NCBI RefSeq assembly: GCF_020715685.1
Contig: NZ_CP085840.1
Coordinates: 1,488,001-1,552,000 of the forward strand
Reading direction: 5' to 3'
Length of the DNA stretch: 64,000 nt
Origin: Dermatobacter hominis
GTDB taxonomy: Bacteria > Actinomycetota > Acidimicrobiia > Acidimicrobiales > Microtrichaceae
Shown piece after piece: positions 35,856-44,771 of this stretch; the first letter of the stretch is position 1; each line of letters opens with the position of its first letter. The notes beneath the pieces were generated by a model, which saw only the letters and a program-made list of their open reading frames with translations, was not told the DNA's origin and made no database searches. Position numbers and translations under genes: made by a program.

Positions 35856-36698
35856 ATGTCGGGATCACCAGCCCAACCGGCGAGCGACCCCTCCGGCGCG
35901 GCCCTCTCCCCCTCCCACGAGGCGGGTGAGCTGCTCTACGAGGTGGTCGACGGGATCGCCACGCTGACCATCAACCGGCCCGAGCGCCGCAACGCGCTCA
36001 GCTGGGACGTCATCGAGGGACTCCGCAGCCACGTCGCCGCCGCCCGCACCGACCCCGACGTGCGGGTGCTCGTCCTCACCGGCTCCGGCGACCGCGCGTT
36101 CTGCGCCGGGGCGGACCTCACCGGCATGCGCGCCGACGCCGGCTACGCCGACGTGCACGACGCCCGCGGCGAGCTGGCGCGCCTCTTCGACGACCTGTGG
36201 TCGCTCGGCAAGCCGACGATCGCACGCGTGCGCGGCTACTGCCTGGCCGGTGGGTTCGGCCTCGCGCTGAGCTGCGACCTGGTGGTCGCCGCCGACGACG
36301 CGACCTTCGGCACGCCCGAGATCGACGTCGGGCTGTGGCCGTACATGATCACCGTGCCGCTGTGCCGGTCGATGCCGCCCAAGAAGGCGCTCGAGCTGAT
36401 GATGACCGGACGGCGCATCGACGCCGCCGAGGCCGACCGCCTGGGCCTGCTCAGCCGGCTGGTGCCGGTGGAGGGCCTCGACGCCGCGGTCCACGAGCTC
36501 GCGGCCACGCTCGCCGCCAAGTCGCCGTCGGTGATGAAGCTGGGCCGCGACAGCTTCTACGCGGTGTGGGACCAGTCGGCGGCCGACGCGCTGCGCCTGC
36601 TCCACCCGATGCTGACCGTGACGACCGAGCTCGAGGACGCGGCCGAGGGCATCGCCGCGTTCGTGGAGAAGCGCCCGCCGGTCTGGCGCGGTCGCTGA
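35856..36698 (+). CDS. Enoyl-CoA hydratase/isomerase family protein
   Basis: Crotonase-fold protein of 280 residues. A Ser/Pro-rich N-terminus of ~30 residues precedes YEVVDGIATLTINRPERRNALSW split motifs, then FCAGADLTGM and YCLAGGFGLALSCDLVVA (oxyanion hole). TFGTPEIDVGLWPYMI replaces the usual catalytic-Glu helix with Glu and Asp available. The ATG at 35856 is supported by the -10 element 7 bases upstream. Specific substrate unknown; it may take part in fatty acid or branched-chain acyl-CoA breakdown. Confidence 0.88.
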   Translation: MSGSPAQPASDPSGAALSPSHEAGELLYEVVDGIATLTINRPERRNALSWDVIEGLRSHVAAARTDPDVRVLVLTGSGDRAFCAGADLTGMRADAGYADVHDARGELARLFDDLWSLGKPTIARVRGYCLAGGFGLALSCDLVVAADDATFGTPEIDVGLWPYMITVPLCRSMPPKKALELMMTGRRIDAAEADRLGLLSRLVPVEGLDAAVHELAATLAAKSPSVMKLGRDSFYAVWDQSAADALRLLHPMLTVTTELEDAAEGIAAFVEKRPPVWRGR

Positions 36699-36737
36699 CG
36701 CCCTCCCCTCTCTCCCACCCCTCCCTCTCCTCGTGCG

Positions 36738-36763
36738 CCGTCAAGGGGGACCGGTCCCCGGTG
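36738..36763. promoter_or_regulatory. 26-bp palindrome upstream of the WXG100-EssC operon
   Basis: GTCA (36738-36741), then GGGGACCGGTCCCC (36744-36757), then TGAC (36760-36763), symmetric about one centre. A pyrimidine-rich tract (36702-36732) precedes it. It is either an operator for the operon starting at 36841 or a terminator of the enoyl-CoA hydratase gene. Confidence 0.5.
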
Positions 36764-36840
36764 ACACGCCGACCGGCCCTGCGGTTCCCTCCTGAGGTCC
36801 CCGGATCGCCCGGCGGACGACGCACGGGAGGTGCACCCAG

Positions 36841-37107
36841 ATGGCGAAGCTCGGACTGGACCCGGAGGCGATGTCGGCGCTGCAGAAGCAGTTGCAGGCC
36901 GACGCCGGGGCGATCACGTCGCTGACCAAGAAGCTCGACGGGCTGCTCAAGGCCGCGTGGTGGGAAGGCGCGGACGCCACCAAGTTCCGCGGCGAGTGGG
37001 ACGGCGGCCACAAGGCGCAGCTCGCACGCGTCGCCGCGGCGCTCGAGGCCGCCGCCCAGGCCGTCGCCACCAACGTGGCGCAGCAGCGCCAGGCATCCGG
37101 CTCCTAG
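36841..37107 (+). CDS. WXG100 family protein (ESAT-6-like)
   Basis: Small helical-hairpin protein of 88 residues with WEG at the turn (AAWWEGADATKFRGEW), the WXG motif of type VII secretion substrates. It is slightly shorter than the usual ~100 residues. It would dimerise and be exported by, or activate, the EssC-type ATPase encoded 3 bp downstream. The ribosome binding site GGGAGGTG and ATG at 36841 are clear. Only one WXG100 gene is present here. Confidence 0.9.
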   Translation: MAKLGLDPEAMSALQKQLQADAGAITSLTKKLDGLLKAAWWEGADATKFRGEWDGGHKAQLARVAAALEAAAQAVATNVAQQRQASGS

Positions 37108-37110
37108 CCC

Positions 37111-40100
37111 GTGGAGCTGCGGTACCGGGTCGTCCCCGACGACCCCGACGGCGCGGCCCACGACGTGCGGGTCGAGCTCGCCGACGACACCCCCGTCGGC
37201 GAGCTCGCACGCGCCCTCGCCGTCCACTGCGGGATCGCCCCGCCCTCGGGCGCCCCCACGCTGCGGACCGGGACCGGCCCGCGCGCCGACCCCGGCGCGC
37301 CCGCAGCCGAGGGCGCACCCCGGTCCGGGTCGACGGTCCGGCTGGCCGACGACGGTCCGGGCCCCCGTCGGCCGCCGTGGTGGTCCCCGGTGACGCTGAC
37401 CCGTGTCGCGCCGGAGCGCGACGGCGATCCCGAGTCGGTCCGCCTGCCGTACGGCACCACGACGCTCGGCGCCGCGAGGGTGCGGATCGGCGACGACGTG
37501 CGCGTCCAGCGGTCGGGGTCGCTCGACCGCGTCGAGGTGGACGGCGCCCCGGTGCCCGGCGGAGCCCGGGCCGGGCACGGTTCGCTCCTGCGCGTCGGCG
37601 ACGCGGTCTTCGAGGTGCGCGTCGACGGCCCGCTGCGCCCACCGGCCGGCCGGGGCCCGTGGCGACGGCACGGGCGTGTGCCCGCCGTGGTCGAGGCCCA
37701 CGAGCCGACGACGGTCACGCTGCCCACGCCACCCGGCGACGACCGCACCCCGGGGTTCCCGTTCCTCTCCGCTGCGGTCCCGCTCCTCATGGGCGCGGCG
37801 ATGTGGCTCGCGACGGGCAGCCTCGCCGTGGCGGGGTTCGTGCTGTTCAGCGTCGCCTTCGTCGTGGCGTCGGGCATCGAGGTGCGCCGCGAGCACCGGC
37901 GCGACCGCCGGTTCCGCGAACAGCGCTTCCGCGACGAGCTGCGACGGGCCGAGGCGGCCGCGCTCGAACTGCGCCGGGCCGAGGTGGCGCGCGCCGAGCG
38001 GGCGCTGCCGTCGGGCGACGACGCGGCGTCGTGGGCCACCGGCGAGCGGGATCGCGTGTGGGAGCGCTGGCCGGGACGCCCGTCGCCCGGGCGGGTGCGC
38101 ATCGGCACCGAGGACGCGCCGGCGGCCGATCCGGTCGCGGTGCCGAGCGGCGGTCGACCCGACCTGCGCGACGAGCTCGAGGCCGCAGCGGCGCGTCTGG
38201 CGACGGTGCGGCGGCCGGCCTGGGTCGACCTCGACGAGGGCGGCCTCGCGGTGGTCGGGGCCGATGGCGACCCGGCCGCGCTCGCCCGGTCCGTCGTGCT
38301 GCAGCTCGCGTGCACGCTCGGTCCCGACCACCTCTCGCTCGTGCTCGACGCCGGTCCGGAGCGGGCCCCGGAGTGGCGGTGGCTGTGGTGGCTGCCCCAC
38401 CGCGTCGTCGTGAGTGGAGCGGACGTGGCGGGCGACGGGGCCGGCGACGGCGGACGGCTCGTGGTCCGGGTCGTCGATCGCGCCGGCGGGGCGTCGACCG
38501 CAGATGCCAGCGCGGGCACGGGCACGGTGGGGACGGTGTGGGTGGCCGACTCGGCCGCCGCGCTCCCCGACGGCATCGGCACGGTCGTCGAGGTGGGCCG
38601 CGACGGTCGGGCCCGGGTCCGCCGTGCCGACGGCCCGCCGACCGACCTCCTGGCCGAGGGCCTCTCGGTCGAGGCGTGCGAGCCGGCGGCGCGGGCGCTG
38701 ACCTGCCTCCGGCCGCCCGGCGAGGAGGACTCGGTCCCCGACGCCGCCTCGCTGCAGGACGCCCTGGCGGACGCGTCGCTGATCGAGCGACCTGCCGCCG
38801 TGGCGGTCGGCTGGGCGCGCAGCCGGTCGTCCGGGTGCGGGCTCCGGGCGCCGGTCGGCGTGGCCCGCGGCGGGATCCTGCACCTCGACCTCGTGGCGGA
38901 CGGCCCGCACGGCCTGGTGGCGGGCACGACCGGGTCGGGCAAGAGCGAGCTGCTCCGGACGCTCGTGGCCTCGATGGCGCTGCACCACCCGCCCGACCGG
39001 TTGACGTTCCTGCTCGTCGACTACAAGGGCGGCGCGGCCTTCCGACCGCTCGCCGAGCTCCCCCACGTGGTCGGCGTCGTCACCGACCTGGGCCCCGCCG
39101 AGGCGGCCCGGGCCCTCACGTCGCTGCGGGCTGAGGTGCGGCGTCGCGAACGGCTCGTCGCCACGGCGGGGGCGACCGACATGACCGAGGTGGCGCCGGC
39201 CCACGCCGCGCCGGCGCTCGTGGTCGTCGTCGACGAGTTCGCCACCCTCGCGACGGAGCTGCCGACGCTGCTCGACGGCCTGCTCGACGTGGCGCAACGG
39301 GGTCGGAGCCTGGGCGTGCACCTCCTGCTCGCCACCCAGCGACCGACGGGCGTGGTCACCGACGCCATCAGGGCGAACCTCTCGCTGCGACTGTCGCTCC
39401 GGGTCGCCGACCGCGAGGACAGCCACGACGTGCTCGACGTCGACGACGCCGCCCACCTGCCGGCCGACCGGCCCGGGCGGGCCGTGCTGCGACTGGGCCC
39501 CGGGCGGCTCACCACCGTCCAGGTCGCCACGACCGCTGCGGCGGTCGACCGGCCCGAGCGCGTGCGCTGCCGCGACCTCGCTCCGGACGACGGGTCGCAG
39601 TCCGTGGACGGTTCTGCGACCGCGGCGCCGGTCGATGCCGCCCGGACGGTGCTCGACGCGGTCGTCGACGTCTGCCGCCGGGCGGCCCGGCTCGACGGGT
39701 CGCCCGCGCCGAGGCGGCCGTGGGTCGCCCCGCTGCCCGACCGGGTCGACCCGGGCGGCCTGCCCGGCGCGGGACGCCCGGGCGGTCTCGTGGTCGGGCT
39801 CGTCGACCGGCCCGTGGAGCAGCGGCTCGCGCCGCTCGAGCTGGACCTCGACGGACGGGGCGGTCTGCTCGTCCTCGGCGCGCCCAGGTCGGGGCGGTCA
39901 TGCGCGCTGCGCACGATCGCGGCCGCGGCGATCGCCGACGGGCGTTGCGCCACGGTCGTGCAGGCGCTCGACGGCGGGCGCGACCTCGGTCCGGCCGAGG
40001 GGCTGGTCGGCCCAGGGGGCGCGGTCGCCGACGTGGTCGCCGTCGGCGACGCCGAGCGCGTGCTCCGCCTCCTCCGTGGGCTGCTGGCGAGGTGCCGCGC

Positions 40101-41139
40101 CGAGGACCCTGCGTCGCAGGCGCGGCTGCTGCTGCTGGTCGACGGCGCCGGCGCGCTCGTCGACCGCCACGAGCGCGTGAACCGCGGCGAGGCCGCCGAC
40201 CTGATCGCCGCGATCGCGACCGAGGGCCCGGCGGCCGGCGTGCACGTCGTCGTGTCGGCCGGTCGTCCCGCCGAGGTCCCGCCGACGCTGCTCGCGGCGC
40301 TCGACCGTCGGCTCGTCCTGCGCTGCCCGTCGCCCGAGGACGCGGTCGTGCTCGGGGCGGACGTGGCCACGGGGCTCGCCGCGGTCCTCGCCGACCCGGC
40401 GCTCCCCCCGGGGCGGGGCGTCCTCGACGGCGAGCTGGTCCAGCTCGCGCTCCCACCGTCGCCGTCCCGGAAGGAACGCGGGCAGCCCGGGTCCGTCGGT
40501 CGGCTGCCGGCGCAGGTCGACTCGACCGCGCTCCCGCCGTCGGCCGGGTGGCGCCTGACGGTCGGCGTTCGCGCCGACGACCTCGGGCCGGCGCACCTCG
40601 ACCTCGACCGCGGCGGCGCGCTGGTGGTCGGCCCGCCCCGGTCCGGGCGGACCACCGCGCTGCGACTCCTGGCGTCGTGCGCCCACGACGCCACCGGCGC
40701 CACCGTCGTGGCGATCGACGGCCGGCGACCCGACGGTGCGGTCGACGTGCTGCGCGCCCTTGTCGACGGCGCGGCGGCCGGTGCCGTCGGCGGCCCGGCC
40801 GGGGCCGTCGTGGTCGTCGTCGACGACCTCCCCGAGCTGCTCGAGGGCCCCGGCGGCCAGGCCGCCGACGAGCTGCTGCAGCGCCTGCTCCTGCTGCCGT
40901 CGTCGTCCGGCGTCCGGGTGCTGGCCTCGGCCGAGGCCGACGCCGCCGGCCGCTGCTGGTCCGACGCCCTCCGGCGGCTGCGCTCCGGTCGCACCGGCGT
41001 CCTGCTCCGACCCGACCCCGACCTCCACCCGGCGCTGCTGCACACGGCGCTCCCCCGCCACGACGAGCTGCCGGCGGCCCCGGGCCGCGGCTGGCTCGTC
41101 ACACCCGACGACGTGGTCGCGGTGCAGCTGGCGCGCTGA
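37111..41139 (+). CDS. FtsK/SpoIIIE-type ATPase of type VII secretion (EssC/EccC-like)
   Basis: Membrane ATPase of 1342 residues. The N-terminal ~200 residues are ubiquitin/FHA-like beta-rich sequence (VRLPYGTTTLG through LLRVGDAVFEVRV). Two membrane helices follow near residues 215-255. The first ATPase domain has Walker A GTTGSGKSEL (~604) and VVVVDEFATLATELP; the second has a degenerate GAPRSGRSC (~922) and the third GPPRSGRTT (~1173). This is the usual one-active-plus-two-degenerate plan of EssC/EccC. It exports WXG100 proteins. Start GTG at 37111 is 3 bp after the WXG100 stop. Its last 41 bp overlap the convergent FHA gene. Confidence 0.92.
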   Translation: MELRYRVVPDDPDGAAHDVRVELADDTPVGELARALAVHCGIAPPSGAPTLRTGTGPRADPGAPAAEGAPRSGSTVRLADDGPGPRRPPWWSPVTLTRVAPERDGDPESVRLPYGTTTLGAARVRIGDDVRVQRSGSLDRVEVDGAPVPGGARAGHGSLLRVGDAVFEVRVDGPLRPPAGRGPWRRHGRVPAVVEAHEPTTVTLPTPPGDDRTPGFPFLSAAVPLLMGAAMWLATGSLAVAGFVLFSVAFVVASGIEVRREHRRDRRFREQRFRDELRRAEAAALELRRAEVARAERALPSGDDAASWATGERDRVWERWPGRPSPGRVRIGTEDAPAADPVAVPSGGRPDLRDELEAAAARLATVRRPAWVDLDEGGLAVVGADGDPAALARSVVLQLACTLGPDHLSLVLDAGPERAPEWRWLWWLPHRVVVSGADVAGDGAGDGGRLVVRVVDRAGGASTADASAGTGTVGTVWVADSAAALPDGIGTVVEVGRDGRARVRRADGPPTDLLAEGLSVEACEPAARALTCLRPPGEEDSVPDAASLQDALADASLIERPAAVAVGWARSRSSGCGLRAPVGVARGGILHLDLVADGPHGLVAGTTGSGKSELLRTLVASMALHHPPDRLTFLLVDYKGGAAFRPLAELPHVVGVVTDLGPAEAARALTSLRAEVRRRERLVATAGATDMTEVAPAHAAPALVVVVDEFATLATELPTLLDGLLDVAQRGRSLGVHLLLATQRPTGVVTDAIRANLSLRLSLRVADREDSHDVLDVDDAAHLPADRPGRAVLRLGPGRLTTVQVATTAAAVDRPERVRCRDLAPDDGSQSVDGSATAAPVDAARTVLDAVVDVCRRAARLDGSPAPRRPWVAPLPDRVDPGGLPGAGRPGGLVVGLVDRPVEQRLAPLELDLDGRGGLLVLGAPRSGRSCALRTIAAAAIADGRCATVVQALDGGRDLGPAEGLVGPGGAVADVVAVGDAERVLRLLRGLLARCRAEDPASQARLLLLVDGAGALVDRHERVNRGEAADLIAAIATEGPAAGVHVVVSAGRPAEVPPTLLAALDRRLVLRCPSPEDAVVLGADVATGLAAVLADPALPPGRGVLDGELVQLALPPSPSRKERGQPGSVGRLPAQVDSTALPPSAGWRLTVGVRADDLGPAHLDLDRGGALVVGPPRSGRTTALRLLASCAHDATGATVVAIDGRRPDGAVDVLRALVDGAAAGAVGGPAGAVVVVVDDLPELLEGPGGQAADELLQRLLLLPSSSGVRVLASAEADAAGRCWSDALRRLRSGRTGVLLRPDPDLHPALLHTALPRHDELPAAPGRGWLVTPDDVVAVQLAR

Positions 41140-41845
41140 TCTCGCCCACCGGCCCGAGCTCGCCCACCGGGCGCCGGTCCAGCAGGCCGCTGCGGACGGC
41201 GTGCTCGACGAGCAGCCGGCGCCGGTCCACCGCGCTCAGGCCGAGGTCGCCCCGCAGCCCCCTCACCCCGGCGCGCTCGAGCTTCTCGCACAGGTGGTCG
41301 AGCTTCCGGTTGAACTTGGCCATCGTCCAGCCGAGCCGCGACGCGCACGCCCGGTTCGACGGGATCGGCGCCCACTGGTCGGCCGGCCGTTCGAGCCGGT
41401 GCTCGCAGAGGATCGCCAGCAGCTCCCACTGGTCGGAGTTGAGCTCGGGGTGGCCCCACTCGAGCGTGACCAGCGGCCCGTCGGTGCCGGCACCCAGGTC
41501 GGCGAGCCGCTCCGCCCGCTCCCTGATGACGGCCACCTCGTAGTCGGCCGGACCGGCCGTGAACGCCACGACGGACTCGACCTGCAGGATCGGCGCCGAC
41601 GCGCCCGGACCCACGGTCGACGAGCTGAGGTCCGACGACGCCAGCAGCGTCAGCGTCACGGAGCGGCCGAGGTTGTCGACCCACCACGACCGGCCGTCGT
41701 GGCGGAACCGGCCCACCACCCGGTGCAGGTACGGGTTGGCGTCCACGACCAGGTCGGCGGCTCGCCCGAAGGTGAGCGTCGTCGAGGGATCGACCACGCG
41801 TCCGTCTCCGCAGTGCTCCACCAGCAGCCGGTCCCCGGTCGCCAT
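41099..41845 (-). CDS. FHA-like domain protein with C-terminal winged helix
   Basis: Cytoplasmic protein of 248 residues. The first ~100 residues look like an FHA domain (LTFGRAADLVVDANPYLHRVVGRF, then WWVDNLGRSV). The second half contains LEWGHPELNSDQWELLAIL and SNRACASRLGWTMAKFNRK, a winged-helix or related DNA-binding segment. It may read a phospho-Thr signal and control the neighbouring type VII genes; this is inference from position. The ATG at 41845 has GGGGAGGG before it; upstream in-frame codons lack support. The 3' end overlaps the EssC gene by 41 bp on the opposite strand. Confidence 0.75.
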   Translation of the reverse strand: MATGDRLLVEHCGDGRVVDPSTTLTFGRAADLVVDANPYLHRVVGRFRHDGRSWWVDNLGRSVTLTLLASSDLSSSTVGPGASAPILQVESVVAFTAGPADYEVAVIRERAERLADLGAGTDGPLVTLEWGHPELNSDQWELLAILCEHRLERPADQWAPIPSNRACASRLGWTMAKFNRKLDHLCEKLERAGVRGLRGDLGLSAVDRRRLLVEHAVRSGLLDRRPVGELGPVGEISAPAAPRPRRRV

Positions 41846-41972
41846 CGGATCGCCCTCCCCCGGCCACACCCGGCCGTCATCGCTGACGGTCGACACTTTA
41901 GATGCGCTCTCGTGCTGTTTCACATCCTCTCGTCGAAGCCCCGTCGGCGGCTCCATACGGCAATCTGGGCGG

Positions 41973-42260
41973 GTGAGCGCCCAGCCGGCCCCCAGGGACC
42001 AGCCCGTCGACCCCGTGCTCGCGCGGCGAGCGGCCGTGCTGCGATGGTCCGACCTGGGCCAACGGGTCGCCTACCTGTGCTTCGGCCTCGCGGTGGTCGT
42101 GTTCGTCGTGGCCTTCATCGCGCAGTTCCCCGCCTGGACCGTCGTCGTGATCGTCGGGCTGATGGCGGTGGGCTCGGTCCTCTTCGTCCCCGCCGTGATC
42201 TTCGGCTACGCGGCGAAGGCGGCGGAGAAGGAGGAGCGCGGCGAGAGTTCGGGCCACTGA
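41973..42260 (+). CDS. Small membrane protein, unknown
   Basis: A 95-residue protein with two membrane helices (VAYLCFGLAVVVFVVAFIA and VVVIVGLMAVGSVLFVPAVI) and a charged C-terminus (AAKAAEKEERGESSGH). It is not recognised as a named family. GTG at 41973 is preceded by CAATCT at 6 bases, a weak match to the leaderless -10 pattern. It diverges from the FHA gene and converges on the sucrase/ferredoxin-like gene. Confidence 0.65.
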   Translation: MSAQPAPRDQPVDPVLARRAAVLRWSDLGQRVAYLCFGLAVVVFVVAFIAQFPAWTVVVIVGLMAVGSVLFVPAVIFGYAAKAAEKEERGESSGH

Positions 42261-42310
42261 GCCGACGACCGGCCCGCGCGACGGGACCGACGGGCGACGG
42301 GACCGACGGG

Positions 42311-43360
42311 CTACGGGACCGGCGACGCCGCCACCGGCTCGACCTCGACGGTGCGATCGACCCGCCACACCGTGTCGACCCCGTACTCCGGGCCGTCGAC
42401 GATCCCGCACGTCGGCGACGGGATGTGGCGGTCGGGGACGACGACCGAGTCGAACGCCCGCAGGGAGCCGTCGGGCAGCAGCGCCGTCGCCCGGACGGTG
42501 GTGGCCATGGTCGTGCGGTCGAAGGCGACCACCTCGACCCCCCGCGCAGCGTCGGCCCAGTCCCACCCGAGCTCGACCAGTCCGGCCCGGTCGGCCGCCT
42601 GCGCCGGACCGCCGGCGAACAGCGCGGTGCCCCGGCAGTGCGCAGCGAGGAGCGAGGGCGGCTCGGCGCGCCGCACCAGCAGGTCGGTGCGCGCCGCGTC
42701 GAGGTGCCCCCAGGCGTAGCCGTCGGGGAACGTGATCGCGGTCGGTGCGAACCGGTGGCCGCCGGTGTGCGAGATGCGCTGGTGGCGGACCTGGGCGCCG
42801 GACTCGGCGAGCACGTGGACCAGGTCCTCGTACATGGAGGTGCCCAGGCTGCCGCAGCACTGGTCGCGGCGACCGTGGGTGCACACCAGCACCTCGGCCG
42901 CCGGGACGTCGGTCGCGCCGTCGATCGCGCCGTCGGTGGCGCCGGGGTCGAACGGCTCGGCGCCGTCGACGGGGTCGAGGCCCAGGACGGCACGGCCGAC
43001 GGCGACCACGTCGGCCTCGTCCACGACCCAGTCCCGCCGCTCGTAGGGGCCGCGCAGCACCCGGCCGTCCACCTCGACCCGGCGGGCCCGATGCTCGGTG
43101 ACCCGTCGGCGACCGGCCGATGCGTCGGCGGCCAGCGGCACCCGCGCCAGCGGTCGCCAGCGCATGCCGTCGCCGGCCTCCACGGCACCGGTCGGTCCGC
43201 CCGCGACCGAGGCGAGCGGCTCCTGGCCCGTCACCTCCCGCTCCCACGGGAGCAGCACGTCGACCACGAGGAAGCCGTCGTACGAGCCGGCCGATCCGAT
43301 CGGGTCCGCTCCCTGCGACTCGTGGAACGGCGCGCACCGGATCCGGGGGAGGTCGAGCAC
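42311..43360 (-). CDS. Sucrase/ferredoxin-like (thioredoxin-fold [2Fe-2S]) protein
   Basis: Protein of 349 residues. The C-terminal half carries VCTHGRRDQCCGSLG and HTGGHRFAPTAITFPDG, with Cys and His arranged as in Suc_Fer-like proteins, which bind a [2Fe-2S] cluster on a thioredoxin-like fold. The N-terminal part is an uncharacterised region with DVLLPWEREVTG. It is probably a redox carrier or a small-molecule reductase; the partner is unknown. GTG at 43360 has TAGCCT 6 bases upstream and no ribosome binding site. Confidence 0.82.
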   Translation of the reverse strand: MLDLPRIRCAPFHESQGADPIGSAGSYDGFLVVDVLLPWEREVTGQEPLASVAGGPTGAVEAGDGMRWRPLARVPLAADASAGRRRVTEHRARRVEVDGRVLRGPYERRDWVVDEADVVAVGRAVLGLDPVDGAEPFDPGATDGAIDGATDVPAAEVLVCTHGRRDQCCGSLGTSMYEDLVHVLAESGAQVRHQRISHTGGHRFAPTAITFPDGYAWGHLDAARTDLLVRRAEPPSLLAAHCRGTALFAGGPAQAADRAGLVELGWDWADAARGVEVVAFDRTTMATTVRATALLPDGSLRAFDSVVVPDRHIPSPTCGIVDGPEYGVDTVWRVDRTVEVEPVAASPVP

Positions 43361-43366
43361 GGGCGC

Positions 43367-43372
43367 AGGCTA
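43367..43372 (-). promoter_or_regulatory. -10 element TAGCCT, leaderless promoter
   Basis: On the minus strand TAGCCT ends 6 bases before the GTG at 43360. Confidence 0.55.
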
Positions 43373-43442
43373 CCCCGGGGCTCTGAGCACCCCGCCGGGC
43401 CCCGGGGCCGGTCGTCGTCACCTCGCTGTTGTTACCGTCGGG

Positions 43443-43448
43443 TAACCT
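43443..43448 (+). promoter_or_regulatory. -10 element TAACCT, leaderless start of a mini-ORF
   Basis: TAACCT ends 7 bases before the ATG at 43456, which opens a 21-codon ORF overlapping the TetR start; ggttacc-like symmetry (TTACCGTCGGGTAA, 43432-43445) surrounds it and could be a TetR operator. Confidence 0.5.
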
Positions 43449-43455
43449 GCCCGCC

Positions 43456-43521
43456 ATGGCACGGGTCCAGCTGACGTCCCCTCCGAGCCCGCTCCACGCG
43501 AGCGCACGGGTGCAGCCGTGA
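43456..43521 (+). CDS. 21-codon leaderless mini-ORF coupled to the TetR gene
   Basis: The ORF starts MARVQLTSPPSPLH and ends ARVQP; its TGA overlaps the GTG of the TetR gene (GTGA at 43518-43521). The TetR GTG has no ribosome binding site, so re-initiation after the mini-ORF is a plausible way to translate it. No function is recognisable in the peptide. This is the same layout as the mini-ORF before sixA. Confidence 0.45.
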   Translation: MARVQLTSPPSPLHASARVQP

Positions 43522-44096
43522 GGATGCCCGCCGCCCAGCGGCGCACGCAGCTGCTCGAGACCGCGGTCCACGTGTTCGCCGAGCACGGCTACCACGCCGC
43601 GTCCATGAACGACGTCGCCGAGGCCGCCGGGGTCACGAAGCCGGTCCTCTACCAGCACTTCAGCTCCAAGCGGGAGCTGTTCGTCGAGCTGCTCACGTCG
43701 ATCGGCAACGAGCTGCGCGACACGATCGCGAAGGCCACCGCCGACGCCGCCGGCCCGCGCCAGCAGGTCGAGCAGGGCATGCGGGCCTACTTCCGGTTCG
43801 TCGACCAGCAGACCGACAGCTTCCGCGTGCTCTTCGGCGCCGGCGCCCGCCGCGATCCCGAGTTCGCGTCGTTCGCCCGCGCGGTCGAGGAGTCGATCGC
43901 CGACTCGATCGCCGAGCTCATCGTCGTCGAGGGCCAGCCGGCGGCCCACCGGGACCTGCTCGCGCACGGCATCGTCGGCATGACCGAGACGGCCTCGCGA
44001 CACTGGCTGGCCCACGACCGGGTGCCCGACGTCGACACGCTGGCCTCCCAGCTGTCGCGGCTGGCATGGTCGGGGATGCGCGGGCTCGACGGCTGA
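43518..44096 (+). CDS. TetR family transcriptional regulator
   Basis: Regulator of 192 residues. The N-terminal domain is a textbook TetR helix-turn-helix (RRTQLLETAVHVFAEHGYH, then MNDVAEAAGVTKPVLYQHF and SSKRELF). The C-terminal ligand/dimer domain contains YFRFVDQQTDSFRVLF. Start is GTG at 43518; ATG at 43524 is the alternative. The palindromic sequence near 43432-43445 in its own promoter is a candidate autoregulatory site. The target and ligand are unknown. Confidence 0.92.
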   Translation: MRMPAAQRRTQLLETAVHVFAEHGYHAASMNDVAEAAGVTKPVLYQHFSSKRELFVELLTSIGNELRDTIAKATADAAGPRQQVEQGMRAYFRFVDQQTDSFRVLFGAGARRDPEFASFARAVEESIADSIAELIVVEGQPAAHRDLLAHGIVGMTETASRHWLAHDRVPDVDTLASQLSRLAWSGMRGLDG

Positions 44097-44205
44097 GGCC
44101 GCGGACCGGGCGACGCCGACCGCCCGAACGCCGCTCCGGCACATCGGACGGCGCGAGCGGACGGCGCGACCGACAGCACGACCCCCGACGACAAGGCAGG
44201 ACTGC

Positions 44206-44706
44206 GTGGCGACGATCCCGAGCGAGGAGTGGTACGAGGTCGTGGTGGAGATCCCGCAGGGGTCCCGCAACAAGTACGAGATCGACCACGACAGCCATGA
44301 GGTGTGGCTCGACCGGCACCTCTTCGCTGCGACCGTCTACCCCGCCGAGTACGGCTTCTTCCCCGCGACGCTCGCCGAGGACGGCGACCCGCTCGACGCG
44401 CTGGTGCTGCTCGAGGACCCGACGTTCCCCGGCTGCCACGTCCGCGCCCGTCCGGTCGCGCAGCTCGAGATGACCGACGAGGCCGGTCGCGACCTCAAGG
44501 TGCTCTGCGTGCCCGCCGGCGATCCCCGGTGGCAGAAGGTCCAGGACGTGGGCGACGTCGACCCGTTCCTGCTCAACGAGATCCACCACTTCTTCACCGT
44601 CTACAAGGATCTCGAGCCCGGGAAGGGATCCGAGATCGGCGACTGGACGGGTCGGGCGGACGCCGAGGCGTCGATCGCCGCCGCCCGCGCCGCGTTCCCC
44701 GGCTGA
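44206..44706 (+). CDS. ppa: Inorganic pyrophosphatase, family I
   Basis: Soluble pyrophosphatase of 166 residues that pulls biosynthetic reactions forward by splitting PPi. Active-site elements are EIPQGSRNKYEID, YPAEYGFFP, the Mg2+ site EDGDPLDALVL and the later KVLCVPAGDPRW with KDLEPGK. Length and motifs fit bacterial type I enzymes. The GTG at 44206 follows AGGCAGG by about 7 bases. Confidence 0.96.
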   Translation: MATIPSEEWYEVVVEIPQGSRNKYEIDHDSHEVWLDRHLFAATVYPAEYGFFPATLAEDGDPLDALVLLEDPTFPGCHVRARPVAQLEMTDEAGRDLKVLCVPAGDPRWQKVQDVGDVDPFLLNEIHHFFTVYKDLEPGKGSEIGDWTGRADAEASIAAARAAFPG

Positions 44707-44771
44707 GCGCGGCGTGACCGGTGGCATGAAGATTTCTTAACGTCGGGCTTCCCCTCCGGCAGCGCCCGTCT

